Shown here piece after piece: positions 58,880 to 64,000 of a stretch of 64,000 bases of DNA. Numbering within the stretch: the stretch's first letter is position 1; each line of letters starts with the position of its first letter. The position numbers and the translations under genes are program-made. A model generated the notes under the pieces. That model did not search any database and had not been told where the DNA came from. It was given only the letters and a program-made list of their open reading frames with translations. The stretch is from positions 38,411,307-38,475,306 of the forward strand of contig NC_079136.1 of NCBI RefSeq assembly GCF_945859705.1, in the 5' to 3' direction. This DNA comes from Episyrphus balteatus (Eukaryota; Arthropoda; Insecta; Diptera; Syrphidae).

Positions 58880-60134
58880 ATAAACCGAACCATTTATCAT
58901 TATCAAATTGGTTTGTTAGTCTTAAGACACAGCTGGTATCATTTCCTGAGCTTGCAAGTGCTATTTCTGTGGATGGTCGTGCTTTGTTTCTTCATTTCTG
59001 ACGAGTAAGACGAATCAATTGATTTTAGTGAGCATTTGTATATACCTACATTAATTTAAGGTTATTTCCATTGTAACGGGTGTGACACAATTACTTAAAT
59101 TTTTGTTCACGTAATATGGTTTTTAATAGTTTAACACTAATTATAATATTATTATAAATTACATTTTGTTAACCTGTCTTTCAACCTCACAAACTATTAA
59201 AACTAGATGTAACGGGTGTGACGTTAGAAAATCGATTTTTTAATAAAAAGTCGTGGATATCGTATTTAATATGAAATTTGATCTTATAACGTTCCCAATA
59301 AGCACACACCTATTTAGAGGAAATTTATAAAAAAAACTGTGTTTTTTAGCAATTTAAAAACGGGTGTGCCATCTTTTTGTAAAGGGTATGACAAAATGTA
59401 CTTTTGCAAAAAATTTACATTTAAAAAATTTTAACTTCGAATTTCAAATATTTAACCATTATTTGCACAAAATATATAAATTTATAAAGGTCAGAATATT
59501 AGTACACATCAGATAGACTCGAAATTGTTCTCAGAAAATTAGTTCAATTTTATATAAAAATGTACCTTCACAAGCAATACAATTTAATCTAGGATTATTA
59601 AAAGACTTCTTTCTTTGAAAACTTTTAAAGTAAAACAAAAAATCGAACAAGAGACAACCAATCAATCAGCGGTACTTGTCTCATGATCAAAATTTAAAAA
59701 TTTGTTTTTTCTCAAAAACAACTCAAAGGATTTTGATCAAAAAATATATTTTTTAAAGCAAATAAGTTCGTAGTTTGTAATAAAAACAATTTTTTTGGAC
59801 CGTTATTAACGTTACTTACCATATACCCATTATTATCTTGATATCTTGCCTAGGGTAATTTTCTTAAAGTGAATAATAAGATAATGCAGTCAAACAAAAT
59901 TTTTATGTTGACTTCATAAAAATTGTTAAAATCCATTTATCATCAAACCAGTAATTATGATGACACATTTGAAAATCTCAAAAAAAATATTAATTTCCTT
60001 TTTATGTCATATTAAAAATTCTCTGATTAGTTTCTAATATTCAATTGATAATAACATTTTATTGATTGTTGTTCAATCAAACGCCCAATCTGGTATTACA
60101 ACTTATCCAATTATATTAGTCACGCATATACCAT
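58880..60134. other. Intergenic with CGGGTGTGAC motif cluster and repeat fragment
   Basis: TAACGGGTGTGAC occurs at about 59073 and 59208, with variants CGGGTGTGCC (59361) and AGGGTATGAC (59382). A Helitron-like interior fragment lies at about 59690-59850 ('GGACCGTTATTAACGTTACTTACC'). No gene. Confidence 0.5.
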
Positions 60135-60136
60135 TA

Positions 60137-60764
60137 GGGCGTTCGTTATTTTTGTATCAAGTTCCTAAGTAGAAAAACTGTTTATAAATAATAAAAAAAA
60201 AATCTTCTAATTTTTTCAGATTTTTATTTTGACACTAGATGGCGCCCCAAGAAGGTTAAAGTTTTTTATCATTTGAAATAGGTATGTGTTGACTTATTAG
60301 GCCGTTTTTTAGATATATGTACCTTTCAATCAATTTGATGAGGTTCTTGTCTACAATGAACAACGTTTTCTAGGACCAAGTGTTTAGTCAGGACATGCAT
60401 GTTTTTTTTTTTGGGTTGTATTTTATTTTTCATTTTCATGCTATTTCATATGCTTCTTTTAATAAACCATGCATGCTCTGACTAAACTCCTGGTCCTAGA
60501 AAAATGGTTGCTACCTTTTTGAAAACGTTTAATGATTAATGTAGACAAGAACCTCATCAACAAATTTTGATTGAAGGCTATATCTAAAAAAAATGGCCTT
60601 ATAGGTCAACACATACCTGTTCAAAATGATAAAAAACTTAAACCCTCTTGAGGGCGCCATCTAGCGTCAAAATTAAAATCTGAAAAAATTAGAGGATTTT
60701 TTAGAAACAGTTTTTTCACTTAGGAACTTGATTCTCGAAAAAAAAACCTAAATAACGAACGCCC
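60137..60764. mobile_element. Fully palindromic TA-flanked element
   Basis: GGGCGTTCGTTATTT at the left is mirrored by AAATAACGAACGCCC at the right, with TA on both sides (60135-60136 and 60765-60766). The arms remain complementary over nearly 300 bp, including AGATGGCGCC / GGCGCCATCT and TTTAGTCAGGACATGCATG / CATGCATGCTCTGACTAAA. A solo left half is at 45364-45690. Confidence 0.85.
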
Positions 60765-60766
60765 TA

Positions 60767-63700
60767 ATATACCATACTAACAAAATACCCTTAAAGTGTA
60801 ATCGAAAGTTTGTATTATTCTTTCATTTTTCAAATTTAAATTAAATAATCCACTCAACAGAAATCTAATAGTTTTTGATTTGTTTTTTTTTTTTTTTTTA
60901 ATTGATTGATTAAATAATTATAATACACGATATAATATTTATGATTGTTTCAGTTCAACAAAATTTTAATTGAATATTGTGGGGTTATATTATCTTTATC
61001 CTTAAAATATTAATACTAGATTATCTGGTGTAATTTATTTAATGATAGAATTCTATTCCCTTAACTTTAAATTAAGTTTGACTTTTGTTATGTAAAGGGA
61101 CTATTTATCTAATTAAGATAAGATTCTACGATTAGTAACTACTGAACTTTGGTTAACTAAAATTTTTAGACTTTGAAGATATAAATTGAAAACTTTAAAA
61201 AATGTAAAAATTGGCTTAAATTAACTGAGGCAGTTTTCAAAATTTTGAATTGAAGACAAATTAGTGTTGGTTAAAAACGGTTATTTTTGGTCTTTACAAT
61301 TTTTTTCTTAAAGAAACCTTACATTTTCATTTTCGAGTTGGAAAAAAATTGAATCATAATACTTTTGATTTTTTTAAAGTCAAAACCAGTTTTTAGTCTG
61401 ATTATCAGTTTTTCGAATTTTTGTATAAGAAAACTTACAAAATATCTGAAATTTAAATAGAGAATAAACATTAATAACAATGTTCAAATATTTTTAAAAG
61501 TAGATTTAACATTTATTTTCTAAATTTCATGTAAATAAGGCTGTTTTTCCATTTCGCTTGTTGATTGATAGTAAATCATTAATCAGTTTGTATGTTCATT
61601 TCACATTAGTTCTCACCTCTTAAATTAATCAATAATTCCTTAAATTCAACTGATTTTTTTGTGATAAAATAAATCGATATACAGAACGAGGCTAGTTTAT
61701 GATGTTATCCAGAAACCCTCCCATGGTCATATACTATATAAAACTCTGTTATTAACTTCCCACCCATGGCTGACTATGTAAATCAGATACCACTTAGTTA
61801 TGTTACCTACCTTAATTAAGTTTTTCTATCAAGGAAATTGTCCTGCTATACTTTATATGGACTAACATGGAAATATTAAACAAAAGAAAAAAAAAAAACA
61901 AGTTAAATAAATAAATCCACAACTTCGGAAATACCCTTAGCCAAGGTTGAATATTCTTTTATATTTTTTTTTTTTGCTCCAACAACAGTGGTATTGACGG
62001 AATAGATAGAGTAGATAATGTAGAGAATATTGTCAACGTCCTTTCGTGTTAAAGAGTTGCAAAATTAGATATTGTTTTCTTTTTCAAAGGAATTACATGC
62101 TTTAAAGTCTTTTAGTATAATTAACTTGACAGCTTTTCTACTCGTGGGAATTTGTTGTAAATAACAATTTTTGATAGATTTGATATCGAGGTGAAGTATA
62201 TTTTTGTTAAATTAATAATTTAATGGTATACATACAAGTAAAAAAAGCTAACACTTAAAAATTTTGTTCCAGCATGGAGGTTAATTGTGGAAGTGGGGAA
62301 AACGCTAGTAATAAAGTTTACATAGTTTGAAGTTAATTTCGTTCAGCAGAAAGCATTGTTGACATGTGAAAGTGGAGTAGGTCATCACTATTAATTTTTG
62401 AGCCGCTTGTCATAATCTAGATGCATTTTTAATTTCGAGTCATATAACGCTGATATATATGCCACACCAAAACAGTGGATAGATGACCCTATCAAGGTTG
62501 AATTCTACATCGTTTGTGCAGTAAGGGCACCTGAACGATTTTTTCTGAACAAACATTAATATTTTCAAATTTTGTTAAAGTTTCAAAAAATAAATATTTT
62601 TTTTTTTAAATTTGTGTAGTTTAGGTCACAGTATATTTTATTAATACGATCAAAGTTTTTGTAATATTTTACGAGAAAGTAAAAAATAAAAACAATGAAA
62701 AAAATTGTTCACTATACGTATACGTCACTTTTTTTCCATTTGATTCGTAATATGTTTTTTTTTTTTAATTTATAACTGCTTGCTTAGACCGCAAAATGAA
62801 TTATATTTTTAAAGAATATCGAGGGATATATATTTAGTTAAAATCTTTACAAAACTAGCAAGCTTTAAAAAAACTAAATTAAAAAAGTGAAAGTAGTCTA
62901 AATTAGTTCTATTGCGATTTTGACCTTTGCATTTTAAAAATTGCTTTTACCAAATCGAAAGTATTTTTAAAATGCAAAGTTCAGAACCGTATTAACTAAG
63001 CTGTCAACAACACGTTTTTTCTTATACAAGATATTTGATTTGTGTTTGTTTGGTATTTTTGTTTGGTGAAAAATAAATAGATGCACCAATTCTCTGGCTT
63101 TCGGTTTGAAAGTGCAATGTTTTAGAATGCTTTGCTATTTTATTTTCTTAGTTTGCGTTTGAATAGAGTGCTTATATTTATATAAATACATAAATGAGAT
63201 ACATAGCTACAATCATTTAGTAATTAAAAAATAAATGTTTAGTTTTCCATTCACATCATGCAGTGCGAGTGCAAATATATGCAATTGATGTGTACTGTAG
63301 GTTTTAAATGAACACAATATTTATCAAGTTAATTTATCAAAAAAAAAATGACCATAACATCCAATATTTTAGAGAACTACTCCTAACAATTATTTAATGA
63401 TCAGATCAGTCCCCCGTTCTTAACAGCTGACTTTAAATTTTGAAGTAAAAAAAAATTGCTTAATATTTTTAACCTTTTTTCATTGTAAGAAAAGAAAACC
63501 TATATCTACCATTATGCCTAAATAATTCTTGAACGATGTTAAAATTAACACATAATTTAAAGTTATTAGCAAATACCCATTGAACAGATGGAAATCTAAA
63601 CCTTAAATAAAGTTATGCCTTTCATCATGAATCAGCAAACAAAAGTTGAATGGCATTTGTGTGTTAATTAGCAAATTTACGTGAAAAAAAAGTCTTACAA

Positions 63701-63871
63701 TTACTACACTCATTGAGCCTTTTTTTTGTATTGAACATTAGTTTGTTAAATTAATTATTCAGAGTATTACAATATCTTCCACTTGCTACAACAACTCAAA
63801 TAATCAAATGAATGTTAAAGTTGACTAAAAAAAAGGTAACAAAAAAGTTTTTTGTTAAAAAACTAAATTAC
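60767..63871. other. Intergenic, no gene seen
   Basis: About 3 kb of AT-rich sequence with no open frame above chance, no recognised repeat ends and no promoter pattern I would defend. Confidence 0.5.
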
Positions 63872-64000
63872 ACTGGTCGGCAACGAAAAAAGAGCTAGAA
63901 CCAAACAATACTTTTCTAAAAGATTTTTGTCACTGACACGTCACGTTTTTGAAATACTCAAATATTAACAGGTCAAAAACGGGTACATTTGTCGAATTAA
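63872..64000 (+). mobile_element. Start of a CACTGGTC element, cut by the window edge
   Basis: ACACTGGTCGGCAAC..AGAACCAAACAATACTTTTCTA matches the outer arm of the palindromic element at 41931-42882 and continues past the end of the window. Confidence 0.55.

Overview
The window is AT-rich, intron-bearing eukaryotic DNA that reads as a gene-poor stretch of a fly (Diptera, probably Brachycera) nuclear genome. The evidence is six two-exon cecropin genes with the dipteran exon layout, arthropod TATA/TCAGT core promoters, kappa-B-like sites beside several of them, and many miniature transposons. I cannot name the species. Most long open frames here are chance products of low-complexity sequence; the real genes are short, spliced and secreted.

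Layout. From 1 to 15.6 kb there are only transposon remnants. From 15.66 to 17.04 kb, on the minus strand, lie two tandem paralogous genes I do not recognise. They have three and four exons and encode small secreted peptides of 59 and 93 aa. They sit at the edge of the cecropin cluster, a position comparable to that of andropin in the Drosophila cecropin locus, but they do not resemble andropin. From 19.85 to 33.42 kb is the cecropin cluster, six genes in the order +, -, -, +, -, +. The third and fourth are a head-to-head pair with identical predicted mature peptides. Genes 3, 4 and 6 share a promoter and 5' UTR module. Gene 1 is divergent, gene 2 has an acidic C-terminal tail with no amidation glycine, and gene 5 has lost the N-terminal tryptophan.

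From 33.5 kb to the end I see no secure protein-coding gene. There is one possible promoter and first exon at 51.75-52.2 kb. The rest is transposon-derived. It includes a 3.97-kb hAT-type element with a perfect 8-bp target duplication that holds nested palindromes and another repeat; a 243-bp hAT MITE with a perfect 8-bp duplication; fully palindromic TA-flanked elements; and a family of about 1-kb Helitron-like repeats carrying a (GTCT)n microsatellite.

The less ordinary items are the secreted-peptide gene pair, a hammerhead-ribozyme-like motif of Penelope-retroelement type at 22.74-22.79 kb (minus), and a two-copy element that combines DNA-transposon-style inverted ends with a tRNA-like pol III promoter.

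The cecropins would act together as an immune-induced set of secreted, membrane-active antibacterial peptides. The neighbouring peptide pair may share their haemolymph or reproductive-tract setting, but that is inference from position only. All splice sites were called by eye.
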